Shown here: in pieces, positions 1-8,868 of the stretch
How the letters are laid out: every line of letters starts with the position of its first letter
Position numbering within the stretch: the stretch's first letter is position 1
Source of the DNA: Paraburkholderia phytofirmans PsJN
Lineage (GTDB): Bacteria; Pseudomonadota; Gammaproteobacteria; Burkholderiales; Burkholderiaceae
NCBI RefSeq assembly: GCF_000020125.1
Contig: NC_010676.1
Location: forward strand, 62,001 to 126,000
Reading direction: 5' to 3'
Length of the DNA: 64,000 nt
The notes under the pieces: generated by a model
Databases searched by the model: none
What the model saw: the letters and a program-made list of their open reading frames with translations, nothing else
Told to the model about the DNA's origin: nothing
Position numbers and translations under genes: made by a program

Positions 1-264
1 ACGTTCAAGAAGTCCAAGGATGATCAATGCGATGCCTTTGGGGTTGCGGCGGCGCGCAACGCCGACAAGTGGGCGCAAGTTTGCGAGGCTGCGTTTGTGA
101 AGCTGTAGCCACGCAATCTTTGCGAACGGCAGACAGCCAAGTCCTAGCTTCTCGAACAATACGCTATTGAGGCCGTCAAAAGGGTCGTAGCCGGCGTAGC
201 CGGTTGAACGGCATTGCATAACCAGCGCGTCGGCGAGCGGGCCGGCGTCGAGATGGATAGTCAT
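1..264 (-). CDS. VpsJ-like exopolysaccharide-locus protein, N-terminal part (runs off left edge)
   Basis: The frame is open for 88 codons from an ATG at 264 to the window edge, so only the N-terminus is visible. Its ATG overlaps the stop of the upstream lyase gene (ATGA), which fixes the start and implies translational coupling. The N-terminal signature GYDPFDGLNS, followed by a basic stretch with HKRSLANLRPL and RNPKG, resembles from memory the VpsJ-type proteins of exopolysaccharide clusters, often mislabelled 'delta-aminolevulinic acid dehydratase'. The biochemical role of that group is unclear to me. Last visible gene of the polysaccharide operon. CDS call is firm; family call is moderate. 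Confidence 0.65.
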   Translation of the reverse strand, partial: MTIHLDAGPLADALVMQCRSTGYAGYDPFDGLNSVLFEKLGLGCLPFAKIAWLQLHKRSLANLRPLVGVARRRNPKGIALIILGLLER

Positions 265-1058
265 TCGCCGCCCTCCGCGCGCTCCGAGATAGAGACAGGT
301 CCATAAAACAATCCAGTCTCACTAGTCCGAGATTGAAAATTTTGCCAGCTTGGCTTATAGACTCCAAGCTTCAAATAGGCGTGGCGTTCGTGAGGATACG
401 CATTCGGGAAACCGCGGGAAGCGAATACGGGCACCCCGTTTTTCCATAAATCCGTCACTGCACGCTTGCCAGTCGCGTCGGGTTGATAACGCAGAATCCA
501 ATGAACCCATTTCCCGCGGTCCGCGCTCGCGTCTGGCAGAAGAATGTCATGACCGTGCTTGGTGTCAGTCCCACCGCGTTCTGAGAACAGGTAATCGCCC
601 CCTTGCAGTTGCAACATGAGCGGTGGCGAACCGACCCACGTGTCCGTTTGGTGGACCTGCATTATGATTTGCATCTGTTCATCGTCGAACACAAAGTCGG
701 CCGGTAGCAGCGTCGACCATTCAATACGGTACTCGTGCCCAGAAGCAATTTTCGCGGCCCGTGCGAACACCAATTCGCCGCGTGGCGTGCCATTGGCGAC
801 GTGAGAGAAATCCTCGCTGCGCCGGATGTTGACTTTGACTGCATGCCGATCTGGAGATAACGGATCTTTGACTACCATGAGGTCACGAGTATCGGGGCTT
901 TGAATGTCGACCGTAGGATCGAAGCCGTGCGTCCAATTCGTGGCAAACAGCGTTTGAAAGCCGGCAAGCTGTCGCACTGGATCGTCAACCGTTTGAGCGA
1001 TCGAGCAGGTTGCAAAGAACGTTAGCGTGACGGCTGTGACGTAGCGTCTTGGATTCAT
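261..1058 (-). CDS. Secreted polysaccharide lyase, PL20/heparin-lyase-like fold
   Basis: 265 aa. A signal peptide is visible: MNPRR, a hydrophobic stretch, then FATCSIAQ with likely cleavage near residue 21, so the enzyme should act in the periplasm or outside. The remainder reads like the PF14099 beta-jelly-roll polysaccharide lyase family (glucuronan lyase type): RGELVFARA near residue 90, IMQVHQTD near 130, GKWVHWILRY near 180 and the C-terminal YLKLGVYKPSWQ near 230. Such lyases cleave uronic-acid-containing polysaccharides by beta-elimination. Both ends overlap neighbours by ATGA, so it belongs to the biosynthesis operon and probably trims or releases the polymer made there. A uronate-containing polymer agrees with the UDP-ManNAc dehydrogenase upstream. 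Confidence 0.8.
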   Translation of the reverse strand: MNPRRYVTAVTLTFFATCSIAQTVDDPVRQLAGFQTLFATNWTHGFDPTVDIQSPDTRDLMVVKDPLSPDRHAVKVNIRRSEDFSHVANGTPRGELVFARAAKIASGHEYRIEWSTLLPADFVFDDEQMQIIMQVHQTDTWVGSPPLMLQLQGGDYLFSERGGTDTKHGHDILLPDASADRGKWVHWILRYQPDATGKRAVTDLWKNGVPVFASRGFPNAYPHERHAYLKLGVYKPSWQNFQSRTSETGLFYGPVSISERAEGGE

Positions 1059-2146
1059 CGTTCGCTCCTCCCGCGTGTATCGACCCGCCTATAGCAATCA
1101 ACATATCGATCAACGATCGATGCGGCCCGAAAGCAGGTTTGAGCGCGAACCAGTCCTACGCAACCCATACGCATTGCATGTTCCGGATCATCGACCAGTT
1201 TGCATATCGCCTCCGCTAGCCCACGCGAATCGTGCCCGTCGACCAGATATCCGCTGACACCGTCTTCAACGAGATCGAGAAATCCGCCGAGACGTGTGCC
1301 CACGACCGGCAGACCACAGAACATTGCTTCGAGTGTGGCAATGCCGAACGATTCGAAATGGCTTGGCATACAGAATAGACGTGCTCCGCGATAAAACGCC
1401 AACTTTGCATTGCCATCGAGCCATCCTTCGAAGACTACCCGCTCATCGAGTCCGTGCGCCGCAGCGATGCGCTGCCAGCGCAGCATGTCACCGGTTCCAG
1501 CCACCCGGACTTCGATATCCCGCCCTCTGCGGACCAGGTCAGCGACTGCTCGAATTAGTTCATCGAGTCCCTTCGCTTCGCTCAAGCGCCCGGCAAATGC
1601 AATGTACGGCCTCGAACAAGCAAGGGGAGTAGCCGTTGGCGCGCCGTGCTCTGCATCGAGCGCCATATTCCCAACGACCTGGACTGCATCGGTTCGACGC
1701 CAATGTTGAAGGCACTTTGCTATAGGCGTTGAAACGGCGATAACGCAGTCGGTCTTATCAATGAACAATCCCGCCAGTAGGCGCGTCACCCTGTCGGCAT
1801 CTTGGATGAAGCGTTCGAAATTCCCGGAATGTAGCTGAAATACAGTGCGTTTTCCGAGGAGTCTCGCGACAACGAAGAGCGCAAACTTCCGATAGAACGA
1901 TCCGCGTTCGGAGACGTGGAAATGCACAACGTCAGCCCGGATGGTGGCCCGTACAAAGGACGGCATATCGATCAAGGCAAACGCCAGCAGATCACCCAGA
2001 TTTCGAAACCCGCGCGTTTCGAAGAACGAAACGGCAACGCCCGCGCGCCCGAACTGCTCCCGACTCCTGGCTAACTGAGAAAGTACCGACGCTATGCCTC
2101 CTTGTTGCCCATGCCCCGGCCCTACCTGCAATACTCGAATGCTCAT
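1055..2146 (-). CDS. Glycosyltransferase family 4 (GT-B), exopolysaccharide assembly
   Basis: 363 aa, normal GT4 length. N-terminal RVLQVGPGHGQQGGIASVL is the typical acceptor-domain start with a glycine-rich loop. The donor domain has FAGRLSEAKGLDEL near residue 190 and the E-x7-E type motif FESFGIATLEAMFCGLP near residues 263-279, which binds the nucleotide sugar in retaining GT-B enzymes. It should add one sugar to the undecaprenyl-linked repeat unit on the cytoplasmic face. The ATG overlaps the polymerase stop (ATGA at 2143-2146). It is the only dedicated glycosyltransferase in the window, so others probably lie past the left edge. Sugar specificity cannot be read. Confidence 0.88.
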   Translation of the reverse strand: MSIRVLQVGPGHGQQGGIASVLSQLARSREQFGRAGVAVSFFETRGFRNLGDLLAFALIDMPSFVRATIRADVVHFHVSERGSFYRKFALFVVARLLGKRTVFQLHSGNFERFIQDADRVTRLLAGLFIDKTDCVIAVSTPIAKCLQHWRRTDAVQVVGNMALDAEHGAPTATPLACSRPYIAFAGRLSEAKGLDELIRAVADLVRRGRDIEVRVAGTGDMLRWQRIAAAHGLDERVVFEGWLDGNAKLAFYRGARLFCMPSHFESFGIATLEAMFCGLPVVGTRLGGFLDLVEDGVSGYLVDGHDSRGLAEAICKLVDDPEHAMRMGCVGLVRAQTCFRAASIVDRYVDCYRRVDTRGRSER

Positions 2147-3402
2147 CGCATGGCTCCGGCACGTTTCCCCGCAGCCGACGGGGGTCGCGAGATCAGGGAC
2201 CCATTGTCAGAAAACAGATACATGAGCATGAGCGCTGAGAAGACGTAGGATGCTGAAACAAATGACATTGAGAAGATGTTGTCGAAGCAAAACGCACCGA
2301 CCAAAAATAGCCAGACACGTCGACGCTTGCTAACCTGTCCATACAGGAGCATAAATGCGAGCCACAAGATGGCGCCCAATACACCAAGTTCAACAAAAAG
2401 ATGTGGATAGAACGTGTCGGTAGTCGTCAGGGTATTTCCGAGCCCATACCAGTTGAAGTGATAGATGCTGTAAAGCGGTGAGTGGTACTTGACGGAGGCT
2501 GGTCCACCAAAGGAGCCGAGCCCTTCACCGAAAATGTTCCCTTTCATCAGCGACTGGAACATGACGCGATACGACTCCGCGCGCGCCGAATTCCCAGCTA
2601 CGACGTAGAAGGAGATCTTGGTCATTGCGATCTTGATTAACGAATCAAGCAGCCCCGCCATCAGAGCAAACAGCACGAGGCCAATCGCGGATAACGCGGC
2701 GATGAAGGAGCGTACGGTCAGCTTTCTCGCGACGATGAAATACATTGCGATCGTAGCGAAGATTTTGAATGAGACTCCCAGGAGGGCAAATGTCAGAAAA
2801 ATCCACGCCGCTCGCTGTGATCGCCGGGTCGGCCGGTAGTGGCGGCACACAAGAAACGCGCAGAAATTGATGAAACTGAATTCTGAGAAGAATCCGATCC
2901 ATCCTTGTGCCCTCAGATACAAACCCGAATCAAACTTAACTGGCAAAAACAGCGGAAGTTTCAATCCATAAGCAAGGTAAAAGTAACATTGAAATAAATC
3001 GTTGCTCAATACGACGGCAAAGAACATGAAGAGGACCGGCGCAAGCTTGCTTCTGTACGCGAATATCGCGACGGTGATCGCCATGGGTGCGAGAAACCGC
3101 AAAAACTCTTCCCCACCCGCATTGACGTTGAATGCTCGCCACATGGCTATATAGAGCGCCAACATGAAAGGGACGATCAATGCGATGAGCTTGTGAAATC
3201 TCGGGCGAAGCAAAATCGCGACGGCCAGCAAGACAAATGCACCGAGCTTGACGAGCTGGGACCCGTCCATTTCAAGTGAAAGAAGCGTATCGCTGATGCA
3301 AAATAGCAGATAGGAGAAAGATATCGCCCACGCGCCCACGGAATGCCATCCGGTCAGCTGCGATTCGCGATAGGAAGGCACAAACGCAATGCTAGCGTTC
3401 AT
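2143..3402 (-). CDS. Wzy-like polysaccharide polymerase (multi-spanning membrane protein)
   Basis: 419 aa from the ATG at 3402. That start overlaps the flippase stop as ATGA and has a GTGGAG ribosome site just upstream; an in-frame start at 3438 would overlap the previous gene by 40 bases and is less likely. The protein is a chain of about ten hydrophobic segments, with a larger loop near residues 290-340 (GEGLGSFGGPASVKYHSPL, then TTTDTFYPHLFVELGVLG) typical of O-antigen ligase/polymerase proteins. It would link repeat units into polymer on the periplasmic side. Family identity rests on topology and on its position next to a flippase, because Wzy sequences are poorly conserved. Confidence 0.75.
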   Translation of the reverse strand: MNASIAFVPSYRESQLTGWHSVGAWAISFSYLLFCISDTLLSLEMDGSQLVKLGAFVLLAVAILLRPRFHKLIALIVPFMLALYIAMWRAFNVNAGGEEFLRFLAPMAITVAIFAYRSKLAPVLFMFFAVVLSNDLFQCYFYLAYGLKLPLFLPVKFDSGLYLRAQGWIGFFSEFSFINFCAFLVCRHYRPTRRSQRAAWIFLTFALLGVSFKIFATIAMYFIVARKLTVRSFIAALSAIGLVLFALMAGLLDSLIKIAMTKISFYVVAGNSARAESYRVMFQSLMKGNIFGEGLGSFGGPASVKYHSPLYSIYHFNWYGLGNTLTTTDTFYPHLFVELGVLGAILWLAFMLLYGQVSKRRRVWLFLVGAFCFDNIFSMSFVSASYVFSALMLMYLFSDNGSLISRPPSAAGKRAGAMR

Positions 3403-4730
3403 CGGGACGCTCCACAGGCTAGCGGTTGTACTTGGCATTTCACGTCGGAAACAGCGGCCGATCCGCAGAGATCGACGTATCGGCTATGAATCTGGCGGGC
3501 GCAGCATCTGATCAGCCAATTACGCCAGACTGTGACCGCTATCGCCGCACACAGAATCATCATGAGACCGCTTTGGCCTCCGTATGCATAGCAAGGAACA
3601 GCGAGCAATGCGAACGCCGACGTCGTGAAGATGTTTATTTTCGCCGCCGAGCCGCCTCGCTCGAACACCATCATGATGCTGCTGTTTGCGATACCCATCA
3701 TGCCGACCGCGCATTGGATTGCAAGCAACAGGCCGGCAACGATGATGCCCGACTGATGCGCGGCACCGTGTACCGGCCTCGCGGCTAGCAGCAGAACCAG
3801 AATGACGTTGAAAACCAGCATCGCTCCGTTACACCAACCAATATTGCGGCTCATCGTATGAAGCGAATCGTCGAGAGAAAGCGAGGCTGCCTTGCGCTTG
3901 GCGAGATCTGCCAACTGCGTCATTGATATCGCGCGCGGCAGTAGCATCCCGATCGCGGTAACTGACGAAAGTAGCGATAGCATCCCGGCAAACGCGGCGC
4001 CACACATGATTGTCGCCGCCGGCACGAAGACCAATTGAATTCCACCGGACAAGAAATTTGTAAGTCCGAACTGGAGTCCCTCGGTGTCCAGTCTCTTTGG
4101 CAACACGTCGAGCGCTGGTCGACCGATTCGGACGAACATCGCAATGGCAATTGCGCCAAGTGCCATTGCCACCGCGTTGTCGGCCGACAGTCCGCCACGA
4201 TGGCAAAGGGCGAGCATGCCCCCCGAACTGGCGATCAGTGCGATATCGAAGGCAATCGCGATGCGGAAGCGTTTTAGAGCAACAAAGTAGTGGCGCGCGA
4301 TCTGGTAAGCCGTCCAACCCCACAGCAACGCGACGAATGCGGGCAGATCAAACTGAACTGTTTTGAAGAAAGCGATGGTCAGTGCGAGAAGGGTGCACAA
4401 GACAGTCGTGGCAAGACTCATCGTCGCGACTCGATAAAATACCGCGATCGCGCCTTGCTCGGTCGTGGCCGCAGGCACACGCACCAGTATCAATGTCGCC
4501 CATCCAATTGCAGTAAAGAACGCAACCATCTGCGCGATCGACATGCTCGATGCAGTGCGTCCGAGCTCCGCAAGCGAATAGACATGCTGAACCGCGAAGA
4601 AAACAACCACGCGGTAAAGCCCTGGCGATCCGGTACAGATCAGGGCTTCGATGCGTTCGACGGACACGGCGCCGGCCAGCGCGTCGAACCTGAGACGCCG
4701 GCGCACCGCATTCGCGTTTCCTTGCTTCAT
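3399..4730 (-). CDS. Wzx-like polysaccharide flippase (MATE/MVF-type membrane protein)
   Basis: 443 aa, almost entirely hydrophobic with roughly 12 predicted spans, e.g. FFTAIGWATLILVRVPAA near residue 70, LSGGIQLVFVPAATIMCGAA near 225 and AMLVFNVILVLLLAA near 300. It should flip the undecaprenyl-linked repeat unit across the inner membrane. The start is either ATG at 4730, sharing one base with the wecC stop, or GTG at 4733 in the same reading frame; ATG is preferred. The call rests on topology, length and place between the sugar dehydrogenase and the polymerase; no catalytic motif exists to check. Confidence 0.72.
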   Translation of the reverse strand: MKQGNANAVRRRLRFDALAGAVSVERIEALICTGSPGLYRVVVFFAVQHVYSLAELGRTASSMSIAQMVAFFTAIGWATLILVRVPAATTEQGAIAVFYRVATMSLATTVLCTLLALTIAFFKTVQFDLPAFVALLWGWTAYQIARHYFVALKRFRIAIAFDIALIASSGGMLALCHRGGLSADNAVAMALGAIAIAMFVRIGRPALDVLPKRLDTEGLQFGLTNFLSGGIQLVFVPAATIMCGAAFAGMLSLLSSVTAIGMLLPRAISMTQLADLAKRKAASLSLDDSLHTMSRNIGWCNGAMLVFNVILVLLLAARPVHGAAHQSGIIVAGLLLAIQCAVGMMGIANSSIMMVFERGGSAAKINIFTTSAFALLAVPCYAYGGQSGLMMILCAAIAVTVWRNWLIRCCARQIHSRYVDLCGSAAVSDVKCQVQPLACGASR

Positions 4731-5968
4731 CACGCGAAGATTCCCCGTGTATCCACAAGAAGCTTCGACTGCAAGCGGCGCCGGTTAATGTCCTTGAACT
4801 CGCGGTGATCGACCAGCAACAGAACAATATCAGCTGCCTCAATTGCGCTCGCCAGGCTGGTTAGCTCAACTTTGCCGCGAAGCGCGTCCGGAAGAACCGA
4901 CACGTTGGGTTCGACAACAACGATGTCCGCCACATGCTCGTCCGCGAGTTGACTGACGATGTCTATCGCCGGGCTTTCACGCAAGTCGTCGATGTTGGCC
5001 TTGAATGCGAGTCCGAGACAGGCAATCACAGGTGTTTTGAAGCGCGCCGCCAAGCGCTTTGTCTGATCGATAACGTAGTGAGGTTTGCCGTCGTTCACGC
5101 CACGGGCTGCCCGAATCAGTTTGGCTTCTTCAGGTGCCGAGTCGACGATGAACCATGGGTCGACAGCGATGCAATGCCCGCCGACACCCGGCCCAGGCTG
5201 GAGAATACTTACGCGAGGGTGGCGATTGGCGAGGCGGATGAGTTCCCACACGTTGATATCGAGCCGATCGCAGATCATCGACAATTCATTCGCGTACGCA
5301 ATGTTGACGTCACGAAACGCGTTTTCAGAAAGCTTGCACATTTCGGCGGTGCGCGCGTCCGTCAGGATACAGTCGCCCTGAACGAAGATCTGATAAAGCT
5401 CGCGAGCCAACTCGCCGCATCGACGGGTCATGCCGCCGATCACACGGTCGTTTTGTACGAGTTCGCGGATGACGTGTCCCGGGAGTACGCGTTCCGGACA
5501 GTGAGCAACGCGTATGTCGGACTGCTCGCCGGAATGCTGAGGGAAGGTCAGATCGGGACGGCACTCGGCCAGCCACGCCGACATCTTTTCGGTCGTTCCC
5601 ACAGGTGAGGTCGATTCGAGGACGACGATATCGCCCTTTTTGAGTGCGGGAGCAATTGAGCGACTTGCTGCTTCTATATAACTCAGATCGGGCTTATTCC
5701 CGTCACAAAACGGCGTTGGAACGGCGATAAGAAATGCATCGGCCGGCTCTGGCGTCTGTGTTGCGCGCAAATATCCCTGTGTCACCGCGGCGTGAACCAG
5801 CATGTCCAACTCTGGTTCGACGATATGAATCTCACCTTTGTTAATCGTATCGACCGTGCGCTGCGATACATCGACGCCGATAACCTTCTTTCGGCGCGCG
5901 GCAAACGCCGCAGCGGTGGGCAAACCAATATAACCCAGTCCAATAATGGAAACGACATCGAATGACAT
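4730..5968 (-). CDS. wecC: UDP-N-acetyl-D-mannosamine dehydrogenase (UDP-ManNAcA synthesis)
   Basis: 412 aa, the usual length. It oxidises C6 of UDP-ManNAc twice with NAD+ to give UDP-ManNAcA. The Rossmann motif IGLGYIGLPTAAAFA is at residues 9-23, the nucleotide-sugar domain has ESTSPVGTTEKM near 115, the catalytic cysteine lies in GPGVGGHCIAVDPWF near 255-269, and the C-terminal domain has CLGLAFKANIDDLRESPA near 315. GDP-mannose and UDP-glucose dehydrogenases share the fold; YIGLP and the GGHCI context fit the WecC branch best. No UDP-GlcNAc 2-epimerase (WecB) is in the window, so UDP-ManNAc must come from elsewhere. 168 bases separate it from wzc. Confidence 0.87.
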   Translation of the reverse strand: MSFDVVSIIGLGYIGLPTAAAFAARRKKVIGVDVSQRTVDTINKGEIHIVEPELDMLVHAAVTQGYLRATQTPEPADAFLIAVPTPFCDGNKPDLSYIEAASRSIAPALKKGDIVVLESTSPVGTTEKMSAWLAECRPDLTFPQHSGEQSDIRVAHCPERVLPGHVIRELVQNDRVIGGMTRRCGELARELYQIFVQGDCILTDARTAEMCKLSENAFRDVNIAYANELSMICDRLDINVWELIRLANRHPRVSILQPGPGVGGHCIAVDPWFIVDSAPEEAKLIRAARGVNDGKPHYVIDQTKRLAARFKTPVIACLGLAFKANIDDLRESPAIDIVSQLADEHVADIVVVEPNVSVLPDALRGKVELTSLASAIEAADIVLLLVDHREFKDINRRRLQSKLLVDTRGIFA

Positions 5969-6136
5969 AGCGTTGGTCTCGTCGCTTGATAAGTTTTTTA
6001 ATGGAGAAAAGCTGCGGACTGTTACGCGGTCTGCGCGACGCCCGGTGTTACGGATAAAACGTTAGCGTTCCCCTTGTTTGTCGCGCTGTTACCGCAAAGT
6101 TTTCTAGCGCGTCCCATCGTGAACCGGTCGCTCATT

Positions 6137-8359
6137 TCACGTGTCCGACGCGTTACTCAAATACGCATAACCGCCATAGTCTCCGTACTGTGCAGAGCGC
6201 AAGCTTGGTTTGAAGCCGTTGAAGACGATGCCGGTAATCTTTGCTCCGACACGTTCGATTCGTTTTGCGGATTCGAGAAGCTCGCCACTGCTGGTCATGC
6301 CCGAACGTGCCGCCAGAAGAACAATTCCGGCGAAAGGCGCGAAGACCGTCGCATCTGTGACCGGAAGCACCGGCGGTGCATCCAGGAGGACAATGTCGTA
6401 TCGGCCGGACACGTCTGCCAGAATTTTGGCGATGCCGCCCGAAGACAGTAACTCGACCGGCTGCGCCATCAACGGACCCGTAGCGAGGAAGTCCACGTTC
6501 GGAGACACATCTTTGATGATGGCCGCCTCCAGCGGCATGTCATCCCGGAGCACGTTGGAGAGTCCGACTTTGCCGGACACATCGAACTCAGCAGCCAGAT
6601 GGCCCCGGCGAAGATCGACATCCATCAAGAGCACACGTTTCTTGGACATTCCCAGCAGAGCCGCGAGGTTTGCGGATGTGAATGACTTGCCAATACCGAC
6701 GGAAGGTCCAGTCATTAAAATGACGTTATTCTTCGGGTTCTCCAGCAGCGCGAACTGCAACGCGGTGCAGAGGCTTCGAATGGCTTCGACTGCGGGTTCT
6801 TGTGGGCGCGCCAGTGCGAGAATCGACGGACCGCGACGGCCGCCTCGTTCCCTGACTCGCGTCAGTTGACGCTGGGTATCGCTCAGCGGGATAGTGGCAA
6901 TGACGTCAAGAGACAGATCACGTTCGATATCCATCGGGTCAGTCAGGCCGCCAAACAGCGTTGAACGCGCCAAGGCGAAACCGATTCCGCCAAACAACCC
7001 GATGACGGCTGCCAATGCAATAACGAGGGCTTTCTTCGGCTTTGTCGGTTTGTCGGCGACCAGTGCGTGATCGATTACGCGGACGTTCCCAATCTTGCTT
7101 GCCGTAGCAAGTTGCAGTTGTTGAACGCTATTGAGCAATCCGACATACAGGCTTGTTTGAACAGTCACGTCGCGATTCAGTCGGACGATATTTTGCTGAT
7201 CGTCAGGAAGGCGCTGGATCGACTCGTTGAAATTGTCGATATGCGCGCGCGCGGCGGCGATTTGTTGATCCAGTGCGAGCACGGCGGGATATTGAGCGCT
7301 ATAGATCGTTGCAAGTTCCTTACGTTTTTGCTCGAGTTGGAACAGGCTGGACTGCGCCTCGACGGCCTGGCCGAGCACGGCCTTCGCCTGCTCGCTGAGA
7401 TCGACGACTTTGTGGCGGTTCTGATAGGCATTGAGACGGTCTTCAGCCAGCCTCAGGCTGCGCTCTACGTCCGGAAGTTGGCTTTTCAGGAAAACGAGGG
7501 ACTTTTCCGCCGCCGCGGCCTTGCGGTCGGCATTTTGCGCGACGTAGTTTTCTGCGATCTTGTTCAATACTGCCGCTGCGCGGGCTGGGTCCTGGTCGTC
7601 ATAAGTCACGCCGATGACGCCGGATTGATCCTTGCCCATCTCTGTGATCACCAGATCCTTTCGCAACTGTTCGAGGACTTGAATTCGGGAAAAGCGTCGC
7701 AACTCGAATTGTGCGTTCTCTCTGCTGCTCAACCGCGACACCAGCAGCTTGATCGGCCCGGAAGAGGTGTTCGCCAACAAGGGAACGCCGACCACACCAA
7801 CGACATCGGCGTTGAGATCGCTGCCCGAGAGCCGATATCGGTTGTTGCCCAGCGTGGTGACGGAGAACTTATCTTCTTCAAACTCACCAGGCACGTCGAA
7901 TTGGTCGACTACTATGCTTTCCGAGCCCCACGCATAGCCGCCTACGCCGAGAATTCCCGGCTGAGATAGCGAAGTCCGATGCTTCGCAATGAATGCCCCA
8001 AGCAACGGAAAGTATTTGGGTCTGGCGTCGATGTAGAGGCGCAATTCGTCGACCATGTTTGCGGTGACAAGTCGCGAGTCGAGGATTTGCATTTCGCCGT
8101 CGTCTGTTGATTTGATGTCGAACAGGGACGTCAATCCGCTCATGAGGTTGCCGGCTGCCGCGCCTGCAAGGTCTGAGTTGTCTTCTACCTGAACCGTTAT
8201 ATCACCCCGGTAAATCGGCGTTGCCAGGAATGCGTACATGACCCCGATGAGCGTGCACACGATAGTGACCGCAATGATCAGCTTCTTATTCTTGAAAATG
8301 ACATCTATGAGTGCACGGATGTCAATTTCGTCCTCGTCACGGGAAAATTGATTTTTCAT
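6137..8359 (-). CDS. wzc: Polysaccharide co-polymerase / BY-kinase tyrosine autokinase (Wzc type)
   Basis: 740 aa, the full-length Wzc arrangement: an N-terminal Wzz chain-length domain with a membrane segment near residues 33-51, a long periplasmic coiled-coil region (about 270-400), a GNVR motif near 423, a second membrane segment near 445, then the cytoplasmic kinase. The kinase shows Walker A GPSVGIGKSF near 550, Walker A' VLLMDVDLRRG near 580 and Walker B YDIVLLDAPPV near 650. The C-terminal tail YGDYGGYAY carries four clustered tyrosines, the usual autophosphorylation site. It controls chain length and export with Wza and is dephosphorylated by Wzb; both genes are immediately upstream. 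Confidence 0.93.
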   Translation of the reverse strand: MKNQFSRDEDEIDIRALIDVIFKNKKLIIAVTIVCTLIGVMYAFLATPIYRGDITVQVEDNSDLAGAAAGNLMSGLTSLFDIKSTDDGEMQILDSRLVTANMVDELRLYIDARPKYFPLLGAFIAKHRTSLSQPGILGVGGYAWGSESIVVDQFDVPGEFEEDKFSVTTLGNNRYRLSGSDLNADVVGVVGVPLLANTSSGPIKLLVSRLSSRENAQFELRRFSRIQVLEQLRKDLVITEMGKDQSGVIGVTYDDQDPARAAAVLNKIAENYVAQNADRKAAAAEKSLVFLKSQLPDVERSLRLAEDRLNAYQNRHKVVDLSEQAKAVLGQAVEAQSSLFQLEQKRKELATIYSAQYPAVLALDQQIAAARAHIDNFNESIQRLPDDQQNIVRLNRDVTVQTSLYVGLLNSVQQLQLATASKIGNVRVIDHALVADKPTKPKKALVIALAAVIGLFGGIGFALARSTLFGGLTDPMDIERDLSLDVIATIPLSDTQRQLTRVRERGGRRGPSILALARPQEPAVEAIRSLCTALQFALLENPKNNVILMTGPSVGIGKSFTSANLAALLGMSKKRVLLMDVDLRRGHLAAEFDVSGKVGLSNVLRDDMPLEAAIIKDVSPNVDFLATGPLMAQPVELLSSGGIAKILADVSGRYDIVLLDAPPVLPVTDATVFAPFAGIVLLAARSGMTSSGELLESAKRIERVGAKITGIVFNGFKPSLRSAQYGDYGGYAYLSNASDT

Positions 8360-8415
8360 TTTTTTGTAGGCTCGTATTTCAGCGGTTTATTGGCGCGATG
8401 CACCGGCTCATCGTG

Positions 8416-8868
8416 CTATGCACGCAAGCCCCGGGACAGATCCACAATGCGTCTTGTCCAATCCAGCACGCCGCGTTCAATCAAGGTCATAGCCTGATCG
8501 TAGATGCGCGCGGATCGGCCAAACGGATCTGGCACATCGACGTGATCGGCATCTGCCAGTCGATAGACCCGACCGCGTGCAGTCGGATAGAACTTTTCGA
8601 TTGCCTGCTTCTGAGCCAACTCCATGACAAGAATCAGGTCCGCCGCGCCACACACTCGCTCGTTGAGACGTCTGGCTACGTGTGACGACATATCGATCCC
8701 CCGGTCCGCTAGCATCTCGCGCGCGAAGCGGTCCATCGGTGCACCTTTGGCGGCGGAAAGACCGGCTGACGTCACTTCGATGTCGGACAGTTCCCGCTGT
8801 AAAAGCCCTTGCGCCATCGGACTGCGACAGAGGTTACCCTCGCAGACTATGAGTACCGTATTGATCAT
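8416..8868 (-). CDS. wzb: Low-molecular-weight protein tyrosine phosphatase (Wzb type)
   Basis: 150 aa, normal length. The P-loop is at the very N-terminus, VCEGNLCRSP, with nucleophilic Cys9 and Arg15 (C-x5-R). The general-acid DP motif appears as VPDPFGRS near residue 113. It removes phosphate from the tyrosine tail of Wzc, whose cycling is needed for export. Its ATG overlaps the wza stop (ATGA at 8865-8868), so the two are translationally coupled, and it precedes wzc by 56 bases. Confidence 0.92.
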   Translation of the reverse strand: MINTVLIVCEGNLCRSPMAQGLLQRELSDIEVTSAGLSAAKGAPMDRFAREMLADRGIDMSSHVARRLNERVCGAADLILVMELAQKQAIEKFYPTARGRVYRLADADHVDVPDPFGRSARIYDQAMTLIERGVLDWTRRIVDLSRGLRA

